Assembly (NCBI GenBank): GCA_033060915.1
Contig: CM065382.1
Span: 2,364,001 to 2,428,000 of the forward strand
Length of the DNA stretch: 64,000 bases
Origin: Euryodendron excelsum
Taxonomy: Eukaryota; Streptophyta; Magnoliopsida; Ericales; Pentaphylacaceae
Reading direction: 5' to 3'
Below are positions 12,320-23,507 of this stretch, piece after piece (positions within the stretch are counted from its first letter, which is position 1; each line of letters begins with the position of its first letter). The notes under the pieces were generated by a model. It worked only from the letters and a program-made list of their open reading frames with translations. It did no database searches and was not told the origin of the DNA. The position numbers and the translations under genes were made by a program.

Positions 12320-14242
12320 ATGTCCCTCCTCTTCCTCCTCTTTCTAGCTCTACAACTGGGCCTTTCTTCTTTCGCCTACTCTGCCGCAGCTGCCCGCCTC
12401 CTCCTCGCCCAGAACGACACCTCCTCATGTCCTCTCGACTTCGACGTGCTTCGGCGGCTCGTACAGGGCTCGAAACGGCCGACCCTCGACGTCGAAACCG
12501 AGTGCCAGTACATCCGGCAAGGACTCCGGCTCGTCCAGTCCGAATACCTCCGGACCACCAACAATTTTCTCCCGCCGCTCGGCTCGGCCGAGTCGTGTTG
12601 GGTCTCGTACCAGACCCTGGTCAACGAGTTCCTACCCAACTTCGATATCCGTAAAACCTGCGGATTCGAGACCAGCTGGATCGCCGAGGGCTGCATGAAC
12701 ATCACCACTCGCGGTGAATTCGAAGGCAATGTCTCCCAATTGGCCCTGGATCAAGTCGTCTCGGCGTGTAATCAGTCGCTCGATAACAGCTCGCCGTGCG
12801 CCTCCTGCACCACAAGCCTCTCGAGCCTCCAGGCGTCGTATTTGAACGGTCGCTCAGTCGGGAACCTCTCGGATTGCACGGCGTACCCCTCAATTTACGC
12901 CGCCGCTGTTGCCAACCATTTCGGCCCGACCGATCAAGGTACGGCAGAATGTCTGTTTGGTTTCGATTTTTCAAATTCGACCAATACGAGTAGTAGGGAA
13001 AAAAAGATTATAATCTCTGTAGTTGTGATAGGTTGTGGTCTTGTATTGTTTATGGGTTGTGGTGGGTTCTGGTTTTTACGGCGGAAACGGGGAAAAAAAT
13101 TCTGGAAGAAAAGGAAGATTGATAGGAGAGAAACGAGTTTGGCCTTTGAAATGGATTCAATTAAAGAAAGTACTACTTTGGTTAGATATACATTTGATGA
13201 AATTAGGCTAGCAACTAAGAATTTCTCTAGGGATTACATAATTGGGAGAGGAGGCTATGGGAATGTATACAAGGGGGTTTTGCCTGATGGATCTGAAGTT
13301 GCATTGAAGAGGTTCAAGAATTGCTCGGTGGCAGGTGATGCAAGTTTTGCCCATGAGGTGGAGGTTATTGCCAGTGTTCGGCATGTGAATCTTGTGGCTT
13401 TGAGAGGTTATTGCACTGCCACTACTCCTTTAGAAGGCCACCAGAGGATAATTGTGTGTGATTTGATGAAGAATGGTAGTCTTCATGATCACCTCTTCGG
13501 GTTGATGGAGAATAAGCTTGGTTGGCCAATTCGTCAGAAGATTGCACTTGGGACAGCTCGAGGATTGGCATATTTGCATTACGGTGCCCAACCCGGTATT
13601 ATTCATAGGGATATCAAAGCTAGTAATATACTTTTGGATGAGAAGTTTGAAGCCAAGGTGGCAGATTTTGGCCTTGCAAAGTTCACTCCAGAGGGGATGA
13701 CACATTTGAGCACTAGAGTGGCCGGAACAATGGGTTATGTTGCCCCTGAGTATGCGCTGTATGGGCAGTTGACAGAGAGAAGCGATGTTTACAGCTTTGG
13801 CGTTGTGTTTCTTGAGCTTCTGAGTGGGAAGAAGGCGATTATGGCAGTGAATGAAGGGCAACCCTCTCTTGTGACTGAGTGGGCATGGTCTTTGGTTAGG
13901 CAAGGGAGAGCTTTAGATGTAATTGAAGATGGTATGCCAGATTTGGGCCCTCCAGAAGTCATGGAGAAGTATGTCTTAGTTGCAGTTCTTTGTTCTCACC
14001 CACAATTATATGCTAGGCCAACAATGGACCAGGTTGTGAAGATCTTGGACATGGACTTGCCGGTTCCTTGTATACCTGAACGACCAATTCCTCTTATTGC
14101 ACATATTGATGATATTGAGAGATCTGTGAGCAGCAGTGGTTCGGGTAATCTGTCCACTTCTGCTGGCTACCAGCCATTCACGTCTGAGAATGGTCACCCT
14201 TCTAGTCATAAGGAACAAGGGGAAAATTCAGGTGGTGTATGA
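12320..14242 (+). CDS. RKF3: RKF3-like receptor kinase with SPARK-type extracellular domain
   Basis: A single intronless reading frame of 640 residues, as in Arabidopsis RKF3 (usually described as an LRR receptor-like kinase, although no clear LRRs are visible here). A hydrophobic signal peptide (about 1-24) precedes a cysteine-rich ectodomain (about 30-225) with several N-glycosylation sites and the CASCTTSLSSL segment typical of this family. One transmembrane helix lies at about 229-252, followed by a basic stop-transfer stretch. The cytoplasmic kinase domain starts near residue 300: GRGGYGNVYKG loop, catalytic lysine in VALKRF (about 330), HRDIKASN (about 429) and DFGLAKF (about 448). All key residues are intact. 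The protein should sit in the plasma membrane; its ligand is not known to me. The ATG at 12320 was chosen because it opens directly into the signal peptide. The first 640 bp are far more GC-rich than the rest. Confidence 0.93.
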   Translation: MSLLFLLFLALQLGLSSFAYSAAAARLLLAQNDTSSCPLDFDVLRRLVQGSKRPTLDVETECQYIRQGLRLVQSEYLRTTNNFLPPLGSAESCWVSYQTLVNEFLPNFDIRKTCGFETSWIAEGCMNITTRGEFEGNVSQLALDQVVSACNQSLDNSSPCASCTTSLSSLQASYLNGRSVGNLSDCTAYPSIYAAAVANHFGPTDQGTAECLFGFDFSNSTNTSSREKKIIISVVVIGCGLVLFMGCGGFWFLRRKRGKKFWKKRKIDRRETSLAFEMDSIKESTTLVRYTFDEIRLATKNFSRDYIIGRGGYGNVYKGVLPDGSEVALKRFKNCSVAGDASFAHEVEVIASVRHVNLVALRGYCTATTPLEGHQRIIVCDLMKNGSLHDHLFGLMENKLGWPIRQKIALGTARGLAYLHYGAQPGIIHRDIKASNILLDEKFEAKVADFGLAKFTPEGMTHLSTRVAGTMGYVAPEYALYGQLTERSDVYSFGVVFLELLSGKKAIMAVNEGQPSLVTEWAWSLVRQGRALDVIEDGMPDLGPPEVMEKYVLVAVLCSHPQLYARPTMDQVVKILDMDLPVPCIPERPIPLIAHIDDIERSVSSSGSGNLSTSAGYQPFTSENGHPSSHKEQGENSGGV

Positions 14243-15354
14243 AAAATTTTGCGATTCACTTGGTTGGATTGTGAAGGAGCAATTGAAATCTTCAGTATAT
14301 CTTTTTTTTTTATTTTTTTTTTCCACCAGTTGTAATCATCATCTTGATTCATTTGTTGATTAGGATTGCGTGGTTCATGAAATTTGAATCACAACTCTCA
14401 CTGTAAAGTATAGCTGTATAGCCCTAGTTGATTTTTTTTAAAAAGAGAATTAAATTATAATTATGAGTTTTTGCTGCCTAAATCTATAATCCCATTTGTG
14501 TTCTTGTTTCTGGGAGTTTGCTGAGTACCCAAATTTTTATTACACCAGATCAACAGCATTGAGGAGTAATTGCAGGTCATATTTTTCTTCTTAAGGTTTA
14601 CTACCCTATATTCCTTTTGCCTGAGTTGAGGAACTTTGGGTTTTGAAGAGCACAAGGGGTCTTTTGTTACTCTTTTCTTGCTGTTCTTACATCTCTCTCT
14701 CTCTCCAATTGATGCAATTGTTCTTGTATAGAAGTTGTAATATGAATTTTGGGGCAAAGAAACCTCTGTTTCCATGATGGCCGAAGGGGATAATACGAAC
14801 TAAGTCAACACAAACTATCTTGGATCCTTCCTCACAACTCCGTTTGATTCGGAGAAACCCGTGGGGTCAATCCTTTGACCAGTCTCGTCTCCATTTCCCA
14901 CCTGGCCAAACGTTTCTCTCTCAACAATTAAAATTATGAAAGTAATTGACATCCTGTCTTTTATGTCCCACAAGTTCTATTTTTGTGCGATCATAGAGCT
15001 TCTCATAGAAATACCAAGACAACCTTTTCTAGTTTTGTCGATTCTTACCGTTAGGGTTCAGAAATTGCCTTATGTACAAAGCTCAGAATATGCTTCTTTT
15101 AAACTTGAAATTGCTTATAAAGCAAGAACAATCTTTATTATCTCCTCCCGTCCTCCTCCAGCAAGCAGTCCCCATCTCAGAAAAGGGTTTCCTTGAACCT
15201 GAAGGGCCGGTTGACAGGTTCTATTCTAGAAAGGACAGGCTAACCCGAAGTGACAACCCATTGTTTTTGAATCTGAAGTCAATCTTTGGACACCCAAAAA
15301 TTTTAAAAAAATGTGTACTCGCCCCTGGCTTGTATATGAATGTCTATCAATGCT

Positions 15355-16303
15355 GAGATTGATAAATTTGATTTGGCCCAATACACATAAATTTGGGTCT
15401 TTAGTCTATAAAAAATGGGTACACAGATAGGTTGCTCCACATATTTGTTAGAAACTATTACTCTTCAGCATCACATAGTCATTTGCAGGTAATCTGACCG
15501 TATTTATATTAAGATCGAAGCTGAGTTTCACCACTGCCAAAGCTTAATCTCATTCTTGCTTTAGGTGCTAAAAGAGTAGGCTATAGAGACACAAACTTAA
15601 GTACTGAGAGAGAACATTTGAGCTCTTTCCTAATGAACTAACCAGTGGTGAATACACACCTATGATATAACAACATACAAACAGGAAAAAAAAAAAAAAA
15701 GAATACACGAATGGTGTAGAGATTTGGCCTTGTGAATAGAGAGGATCGGCTTCCTCAAGATTTCTATTCTCTATGCTTTGAGACAACAGTGTGGTAGGTA
15801 ATTCTTTAAATTTCTTAGTATTTTGAATTATAAAATTTTACCCAAAAAAACAATCGAATAGCTAGGCAGCTCTTGTGTTGAAGATTATAACTATTAAATT
15901 AATTTTCATAGACGTGGCATCTAGAGAGAATGTATGGAGGATTAAGTGGGACATGATGAAGAAATTGGGCCAGAAGAGTCTCTCTTTTAAATCACTATCG
16001 TAGAACCTCATGAAGATTGACATTGAGAGAGGGGGCAGGGCAGCAGAGTTCTAATAAAACACAAACACTCCTCTCTCTCTCTCTCAAAAATAATTTATTC
16101 TGCATGCCACTCCCTGCATCTCACCAATACTAAATATCATTCAAATCAATCTGGGAATTGGGATATCATATAAAGAATTTTGGTTAGTCCATACATCAGT
16201 ACAAAAAAAACAAAAATAAACAAACAAAAAACCAACAAATCCATCCACAGTTACAATCTTACCTTATACATCGGTCAAAAAATGTGGATTCTGATTTTGG
16301 AGG
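15355..16303. repeat. Tandem duplication, first copy (about 950 bp)
   Basis: This segment and 16345-17150 align almost end to end, from GAGATTGATAAATTTGATTT through a shared TTCTATTCTCTATGC block, the ACGTGGCAT block, and a final CATACATCAGTA to GATTTTGGAGG block. The first copy holds about 140 bp (near 16030-16190, including a CT run) absent from the second. Divergence is considerable, so the event is old. No coding content is apparent in either copy. Confidence 0.85.
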
Positions 16304-16344
16304 TGTAGCCAATATAAAGCCTCACATTAAAATGACGACATTTT

Positions 16345-17150
16345 GAGATGATGAATTTGATTTGGCCCAATATACATAAATTTGTCTTTAGTCTATAAAA
16401 AAAATGGGTTTGTAAATAGACTACTTTACTATTAAAGAGTATTGCTTATTAGCATCACATAATCATTTATAGGTGACCCGATCGCACCTACGTTAAGGCT
16501 GAAGTTTAGTTCTACCGCGGTTAAAACTTAATTCCGTTGCTTACTCGGAGTGCTAAAAAGTAAGTTGTAGAGACTTTAACTTAAGTATTAAGAGAAAAAA
16601 TTTAAATTTATTCCCATTAAAACAACCATTTGGTGGTAAATTCACATGTATGACATAACACATACGCACAAATAGGAAAAAAAAATAAAAAATTGGAATA
16701 CACAAAAGGTATAGAGATCCGGCCTTATGAATGGAGTTATGGAGGATTCAGCTCCCTCAAGACTTCTATTCTCTATGCCTTGAGACAACAGCGCGGGATA
16801 GGTAATTCTTTATATTTCTTATTATTCTGAATTCTAAAATTTTTTCTGAAAAAGACAATCGAATAACTAGGCCGGTCTTGGGATGATGATTATAACTATT
16901 AAGTTAATTTTCACAGACGTGGCATTTTGAGAGAATGTATAGAGGATTAAGTGGTAAATGATAAAGAAATTGGACTAGAATAGTCTCTCTTTTCAACCAC
17001 TAATCGTAGAAACTCAGGAAGATTGACACCGGAAGAGGAGGATAGTCCATACATCAGTAAAACAAAATAATTAAAAAACCTCAAATCGATTCACAGTTAC
17101 AATCTTAGCTTGTACATCGGTCAAGACGCGTGGGTCCTGATTTTGGAGGA
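16345..17150. repeat. Tandem duplication, second copy (about 800 bp)
   Basis: Partner of 15355-16303, separated from it by 41 bp. It retains the same order of conserved blocks but lacks the roughly 140-bp CT-containing segment. Neither copy starts with TG and ends with CA, and no primer site fits in the 41-bp spacer, so these are not LTRs. Confidence 0.85.
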
Positions 17151-18188
17151 AGTACCTTTTTTTAAGCATAACGACATCCTAATCCTTCCTACTTGTCAAG
17201 GTTTGAAGGCTGATTTGAAGGATGAAGATTACTAGCCGCCTGATGCTAGTGGTCCTTTTGAAGGGTTGATCAACAACTAACGAGTTTCTCTAAAATTTCC
17301 TTCCAAAGCGTCAAGAAAAGTAAAACCCATGTTAAAAAAAATGGGTATCCAGGTTTAGAAAGAGAAAAGGAGTTCAACTACCAATTCTCAAAGAGTCAAA
17401 TTTTGCGTTGAAGAATGGTAGGTGAGAGCTTTAATCATTTGGTAGATGAAGATATTTGTGTTGCTCCGCATCGATCTCTCTATCGCAAGTTCTACTCAAT
17501 GTTCCTTACTCCTACATTAAATAGATGCTATAAACAATCTTAATTCTATGTGTGTGTAATGTTTTGAAATATATGTCCACATGCTTTGGTTACAAGGACA
17601 TAATAATTTAATAGATGGATTACTTGTTTATGTCGACTGGCCAAACAGAGTTCACGTGCACGACAGCAAGATTTGTCCAGTAAGCTTGTGGATGGGGATG
17701 GAGTAAATGAATCAAGATACATATCTAAATGACCATCGAAACCCAAATTGGGAAAATCCGAATTAAAAAAGATGGGAAGAATTACAGTGAGGTTTGGACA
17801 AAGTACCTAAATACATCACCACCTCAAAACAAACAAATATAAGACAGCAAGACAGACATCGAACAAGTCAAGTTGGTGTCATAAAATAGAGAATAATTGA
17901 CCGAATATATATTTAACATATAGCCAACTTGGTCTAAGTTACCTAAAATCAGGGCATTATCCGAGGAGTGTATGCAGAGATCAATTTCAGAACTTTCCCA
18001 ATGGTTATTTTTTTTCTTCTTCTCCTCTCTCTTTTCTGAAGAAGTTTCATCCCCAATAGTCTTCCACAAGTATCACCTTCAGTTTTCTTTTCATATTAGC
18101 AAAATTTTCTTGATTTCTTCCACTAGCACATATATATATAGAAACATATATCCAGCCATAGAAGTGAAGGTAGAAGCTGATAGGAAAG

Positions 18189-21100
18189 ATGGTAATCAAA
18201 CAAGATGTAGAGCAAGGTGAGAACAGCTTGGAAGAGGAGATAAGGGAGCCACTTATACGACAAGAGAAGACGTCAGCCGACGAAGAAGATGGCTATGCTG
18301 CTGAAAATCAGACCAACAAAAGCAGCAAAGGGCATGAATGGATGGTTTACCTTAGCACCTTTGTTGCAGTGTGTGGTTCTTATGCCTTTGGAGCCTGTGT
18401 AAGTGCCGAGCATTTTTAATTAAATTGCAAACCAAACACCACGTACAGAAACAGAAACTCCAATTGAATTACAAGCTTCTTTAGAAAAGCAGATTTTTTT
18501 TTTTTTGAGGCAATTCTGATGTGTCATAATTTGATGGTTTTCAGGCAGGTTATTCATCACCTACTCAATCTGCCATCACGGAAGATCTCGATCTATCGCT
18601 TGCACAGGTTTGTTAAAGATAGAGTGAAAAGCAATCTGTCATGCAATAAATAAAATTTTCATTTGTTTTCAATGGAACGGCCGAAACGTTTCTCTTTCCT
18701 AAAAAATCGAAATGAAACACTAATAGAATAACGAAACACTATTATTTTCATTAAAACACATTGAAACATAGAAAAATGCTCTAAAACTTAATACTATAGA
18801 TCTTGTATAAACACAAATTTAAAACTTCTCATAAACGTTGTACAATTCTTATTGAGAAAAAATATAAAAGAGTGCATTGTACTATAGTGTTAGAAAATAT
18901 AAGACTCATGTATAATCACAATGCATTATAAAACAAAGAATGATTACAAGAGGGAAGATTGAAGTAGTAAGTGAAGAGATGTGTAAAGTAGTGAGTCTTT
19001 ATCCTAATCGATTTGAGATAGAGAACTTCTAGTTTTCTAACATCTCCCTCAAACTCAAGCAGGAAAAATAGAGAGTTACTTGAGTTTGGAAAAGATATGA
19101 TAGAATCGTCGGAGGGACGCTGGAGGATGACCGAAGAGATGCCGGAGGTAGGCTGGAGGATGGTTAGAAGGATGCCGAAGATCGGCTCAAAGGTTGGCCA
19201 GAGGTCGGCTAAGGGGACGCCACAGGATGACTGGAAAGACATCATATGTCGGCTGTAGGATGGTCGGAGGGACAGTAGTCAAAGTAGAAGGAAAAGACAG
19301 GCAGCAATAGTAGTAGAGAAAGGAGTAAAAAAAATCAGATTAGCCGAATGATGGCTGGAGGGACGTCAGAGAATAGCCAGAGGGACGCCAGACGTCAGCC
19401 GGAGGATGGTCAGAGGGAGGCCAGATTATGGGAGGAATGCCAGAAGATGGCCAAAGGAACGCCAGAGGTCGATTGGAGAATGGCTAGAGGATGGCCAAAG
19501 GGATGTCAGAAGTTGGCCGAAGGATAGCTAGAGGGACACTATATTAGGTCGGCTAGAGAGACGCCATAGGATGGTCGGAAAGTCACCGAAAGTTGGCCGG
19601 AAGTCGCCGACCAACTTAAAGGTGACCTGAAAATCGTCGAAGGACAGCCAAAAGTTGACCGAAAAGTCGTCGGAAGGTGGTTGGAGGATGGCCGGAAAGA
19701 TGCCGAAAGTTGGACGGAAAGTTGCTGGAAGGTGGCCGAAGGATAGCCTGAAAGACGCCGGATGACCAGAGATGAGAAAGAGAACCTTACGAGTTCTAAT
19801 GTGAAAGATCCATTGAAAGGCAACTACAGAGCATACTTTCCCTCAACTCTGATATTATGTTAGAAAAGACAAGACTCATATATAATCACAATGCATTGTA
19901 AAGCAAAGAAATATTACAAGAGAGAAGATTGAAGTAGTAAGTGAAGAGGGGTGTAAAGTAGTGAGTGAAGTAGTAAGGTTAAGTCTTTATTTATAGAATG
20001 AGAAAAGAGTCTAGTTCTCTATCCTAATCGATGTGGGATGGAGAACTTCTAATTCTTTGACATATAGTAGTATTTGTACTTTTTGTGAAATGTTTCCGAA
20101 ATATCTCAAAATATTTTCGAAATGTTTCCGAAACATTTATGTTTTCAAGTCAACCGAATGACCTATCGAAACGAAATTTTGATACTTGGTCATATAAGCA
20201 ATGTCCTAAATAAATAATGCATTTAATGATAGATAATAACCAATTTGACTGAAAAGTATACATGTTGATGGATCAGAACTTAGGCAAAAAGTACGAAATT
20301 TTTCCCAATGCACCCAGAATTGTAGAACCTCCATTTCCATGGACATATTTAGTTTCAGTTCTTTCAGAAAATTTCAATGCAAGTATAGTCTTCTAAATCC
20401 AACTTGAAACTTTATTTTTTGAACTCTCCTGATGAGTTTGTTTGCAGTACTCATTGTTTGGCTCCATCCTGACTTTTGGCGCGATGGTTGGTGCAATTAC
20501 AAGTGGGCCCATTGCTGATTTCGTTGGCCGGAAAGGGGTAAGCCAGAGTAGATCAACCATTAGACTCTGTAGGACTTCCTCCTGCTTCTCTGAAAATACC
20601 AAAAGTGATCATCTATGAAATCTAAACAGGCATTGACAACCTCAAGCGGTTTCTGTGTTGCCGGTTGGCTAGCCATTTACTTTGCTGAGGTTTGTATTGT
20701 CTTAAACTCGAATAATTTCTGCCTCTACTCCTAACTGTGAGTGTCCTGATTTCTCTTTCTTTATTATTGCAAAAGGGAGCTTTAGCTCTGGACCTTGGAA
20801 GACTAGCAACAGGATACGGAATGGGAGTCTTTTCCTATGTGGTACATTCTCTATCTTTCTTAGTAATTCATTCCATGTTATTTGGTTCATATGAGTTTGT
20901 TTTATGAATTTCACATACAATTAACTTCACAAGCTTGACACTAATGTTATGGATAACAAGGTACCTGTATTCATAGCTGAAATAGCACCCAAGCATCTGC
21001 GAGGAGCATTGACAACCATAAATCAGGTAAAATCAGACAGACGAACGAATGCAAGAAGAAACACGTGCTTTATCAGAGAGACAGATACAAAGGATTTTTT

Positions 21101-23507
21101 TAGCAGATATTTGATTTCTCATTCAAACTAGAGCAAAGACATAAATGTTTACAGCTTAATAAGAACAGAAATTCACAAAAGATTTATTCCTACTTACTCT
21201 ACAGGTCATGATTTGTGGTGGTGTCTCTGTCTCCTTCATAATTGGGACAGTGCTGTCATGGAGGGCTTTGGCATTAACAGGTGAAGTTGTGATGCATACC
21301 AAAATATGCATTCAAGTTCCATAAGATCTTAGAACGAGTGTTAATATCAAGGGGCTGACATGTGAAGTGCTTGCAGGACTAATTCCATGCGCCATTCTAG
21401 TTTTGGGTCTCTTTTTCATTCCAGAGTCTCCCAGATGGTTGGTAAGAAATAAAAATAAAAAATTATATTTCTATAGTACTATATTTCATACTACCGTTAC
21501 AGAGAAAGGCATACATTGATAATGATCCGAACATGGATGCAGGCAAAGATAGGGCGTCACAAAGATTTTGAAGCTGCATTAAAGAGACTCCGGGGCAAGG
21601 ATACTGATATATCTCAGGAGGCAGCTGAAATCCAAGTTCGTACTTCTCAATTCTCAACTCTAAACTCTAAACTCCAGTCTTCATTGATAAAGTTTAAAAG
21701 AATTTGGGAAATAACAAGCAGGATTATGTCATTGCTTGACAGGATTACATTGAAACTCTTCAACGGCTTCCAAAAGCCAAACTGCTGGATTTGTTTCAAA
21801 GAAGATACTTGCGCTCAGTCACAGTAATTTATTTATTTTTCTCAAACTATTACAAATTATATTTCTTCGCTGCCTAGCTGATCCGTTGAGAGGAATTTTC
21901 ATTCTGTAAAGCTTGAAACTCAATTGTATTTATTTTTCCCATTTTTAGTCAATTTTCATTACTGTTTTTTTTTTTACCAGATTGGAGTTGGACTGATGGT
22001 CTGTCAACAATTAGGGGGAATCAATGGAATCTGTTTTTATGTCACCAGTATTTTCGAGTCAGCAGGTAAACGGACTTCACCAGACCTTTTTTTCTATCTC
22101 TTAGAGAGCAAATTGGACTGCTGCAACTCTGAAAACTAAGTTTATTCTTATTAATTTCATATTCAATAACTTTAACAATTGCATATGTAATCTCCCAGGA
22201 TTTCCTTCCAACATTGGAACTATAATATATGCATGTCTTCAGGTTATCAACTTTCACTCCCTCAGTTCCCAGAGATCCTAGTTCTTCCTACAGTGAATTG
22301 GCTCAAGTGGTTTTTTTTTTTGCAGGTAGTTGTTACTGCACTAGCTGCAACCGTAATAGACAAAGCTGGAAGAAAACCACTCATATTGGTAAACCTAGTG
22401 TAAAGTACAAGTAGCTTCAAATATGCTATTGCCATTTCTCTTTGAGTAAGGTCATATTTTTTCATTCTAGGTTTCTGCATCAGGATTGGTCCTAGGTTGT
22501 TTGCTAACAGCACTTTCATTCTATCTGAAGGTAATTTCTAAACAATTAATTATAAGAGCTTTCCTGATTGGGTAGTATTTTTTTTTAGTTTTGATCTGTA
22601 AAGATCATTGTGTGAACCAGGCCTATGAAATAGCAACCGAGGCATCACCCATACTTGCTGTAACTGGCATACTGGTAATACTGTTGACTCTGTCAAACCA
22701 AAATTTCCACTAATATCAATTTCTTATACAGTAATGTTTCCAATTTTATAATCTATAATGACCTTTTTTATTTCTCAGGTTTACATAGGATCATTTTCAG
22801 CAGGAATGGGAGCAGTTCCTTGGGTTGTAATGTCTGAGGTACGTAAGACTGCAGAATCATCATTGCCTACTATGATTTGATGATTTTACCAAGCTGAAAT
22901 TTGCCTACTTCTGTAGATATTCCCTATAAATGTTAAAGGAGTAGCTGGAAGCCTAGCAACACTGGTGAATTGGTTCATTGCATGGCTAGTCTCCTACACT
23001 TTCAACTATCTCATGACCTGGAGCTCTTACGGTAAGGAAATGCAGCAATTACCATTTTCAATTGAACATTTTGTCTTTTGATGAACTAGAAGGAACCATA
23101 ATTTGTAAATTGATGCACTAAAAAAGCAGTACTAATTCGAAACAAAATATAATTTGAATGTGAAGTCCTTGTTAGGCTATTGCAACTGAAATAGGAACTT
23201 CAAGCAGAAACCAGTAACTTGTTTGGGGCCTAAAAATGTGTCTTCATATATAAATGTGTATATATATATCATACATTTGAATGACTTTTGCATTCCAACT
23301 ATATGCTCTATAAGAATCATTCAACACAAGTTATGCTTATTTTGTTGAATCATAAGATCAGTGGACTCACACTTGACTATGTGGTTATCAGGTACATTCA
23401 TTCTTTATGGAGCAATTAATGCACTAGCTATCTTGTTCATAGTTATCTTGGTTCCTGAAACGAAAGGGAGAACTTTGGAACAAATACAGGCTGCCATCAA
23501 TGCTTAG
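18189..23507 (+). CDS. ERD6-like sugar transporter (major facilitator, monosaccharide transporter family)
   Basis: Eighteen coding exons: 18189-18398, 18545-18607, 20448-20537, 20630-20689, 20776-20841, 20961-21026, 21205-21280, 21377-21441, 21543-21635, 21743-21823, 21981-22065, 22199-22242, 22326-22388, 22471-22530, 22621-22674, 22779-22838, 22917-23031 and 23392-23507. Together they encode 488 residues, the usual size for ERD6-like proteins. A hydrophilic N-terminus of about 50 residues, with an acidic dileucine-like [10 protein letters not shown], precedes 12 predicted membrane helices. Diagnostic motifs are [32 protein letters not shown] before the central loop, [12 protein letters not shown] after it, and [11 protein letters not shown] at the C-terminus. 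Family members move hexoses across the vacuolar membrane in proton-linked fashion; tonoplast location is inferred from the dileucine-like motif and family. Intron 2 carries an LTR element. The gene converges with the GH3 gene downstream. Confidence 0.93.
18888..20062 (-). mobile_element. Small non-autonomous LTR retrotransposon (TRIM-like) in transporter intron 2
   Basis: Two related direct repeats, 18888-19042 and 19858-20062, both run TGTTAG to a terminal CA. They are flanked by the 5-bp target duplication TATAG (18883-18887 and 20063-20067). Reading on the minus strand, the LTR at 19858-20062 is followed by TAATATCAGAGT, matching a tRNA-Met-type primer site, and the LTR at 18888-19042 is preceded by the purine tract GTTTGAGGGAGA. 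The left LTR lacks about 50 bp present in the right one. The 815-bp interior encodes no gag or pol and consists largely of degenerate short repeats. It lies antisense to the host gene. Confidence 0.88.
19060..19770. repeat. Degenerate GGAGGATGGCCGG-type tandem repeats inside the LTR element
   Basis: The stretch is built from variants of two short words, AGGATGGCCGGA and GGGACGCCAGA, alternating with GGTCGGCTGG-like words every 15-35 bp. It accounts for most of the retrotransposon interior and is much more GC-rich than the surrounding intron. The minus strand stays open for about 95 codons in part of it (19539-19823), which reflects repeat composition and not a known protein. Confidence 0.75.

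Larger units (their letters stand above)
14243..18188. other. Intergenic region between RKF3 and the sugar transporter gene
   Basis: Contains the RKF3 3' region, an uncharacterised stretch at about 14460-15350 with open frames that resemble nothing I know, and the large tandem duplication listed separately. The segment 17151-18188 shows no gene; the last 200 bp should include the transporter promoter or leader. Confidence 0.45.

Noticed and set aside
12376..13903. Antisense and shifted open frames over RKF3
   Set aside because: They are shadows of the strongly supported RKF3 reading frame.
15355..17150. Direct repeats that could be a pair of LTRs
   Set aside because: They lack TG...CA ends, target duplication and primer site, and only 41 bp separates them; a tandem duplication fits better.
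18888..20062. Possible protein encoded by the repeat-rich interior (19539-19823, minus strand)
   Set aside because: The open frame follows from repeat composition and has no retroviral-type or other domain.
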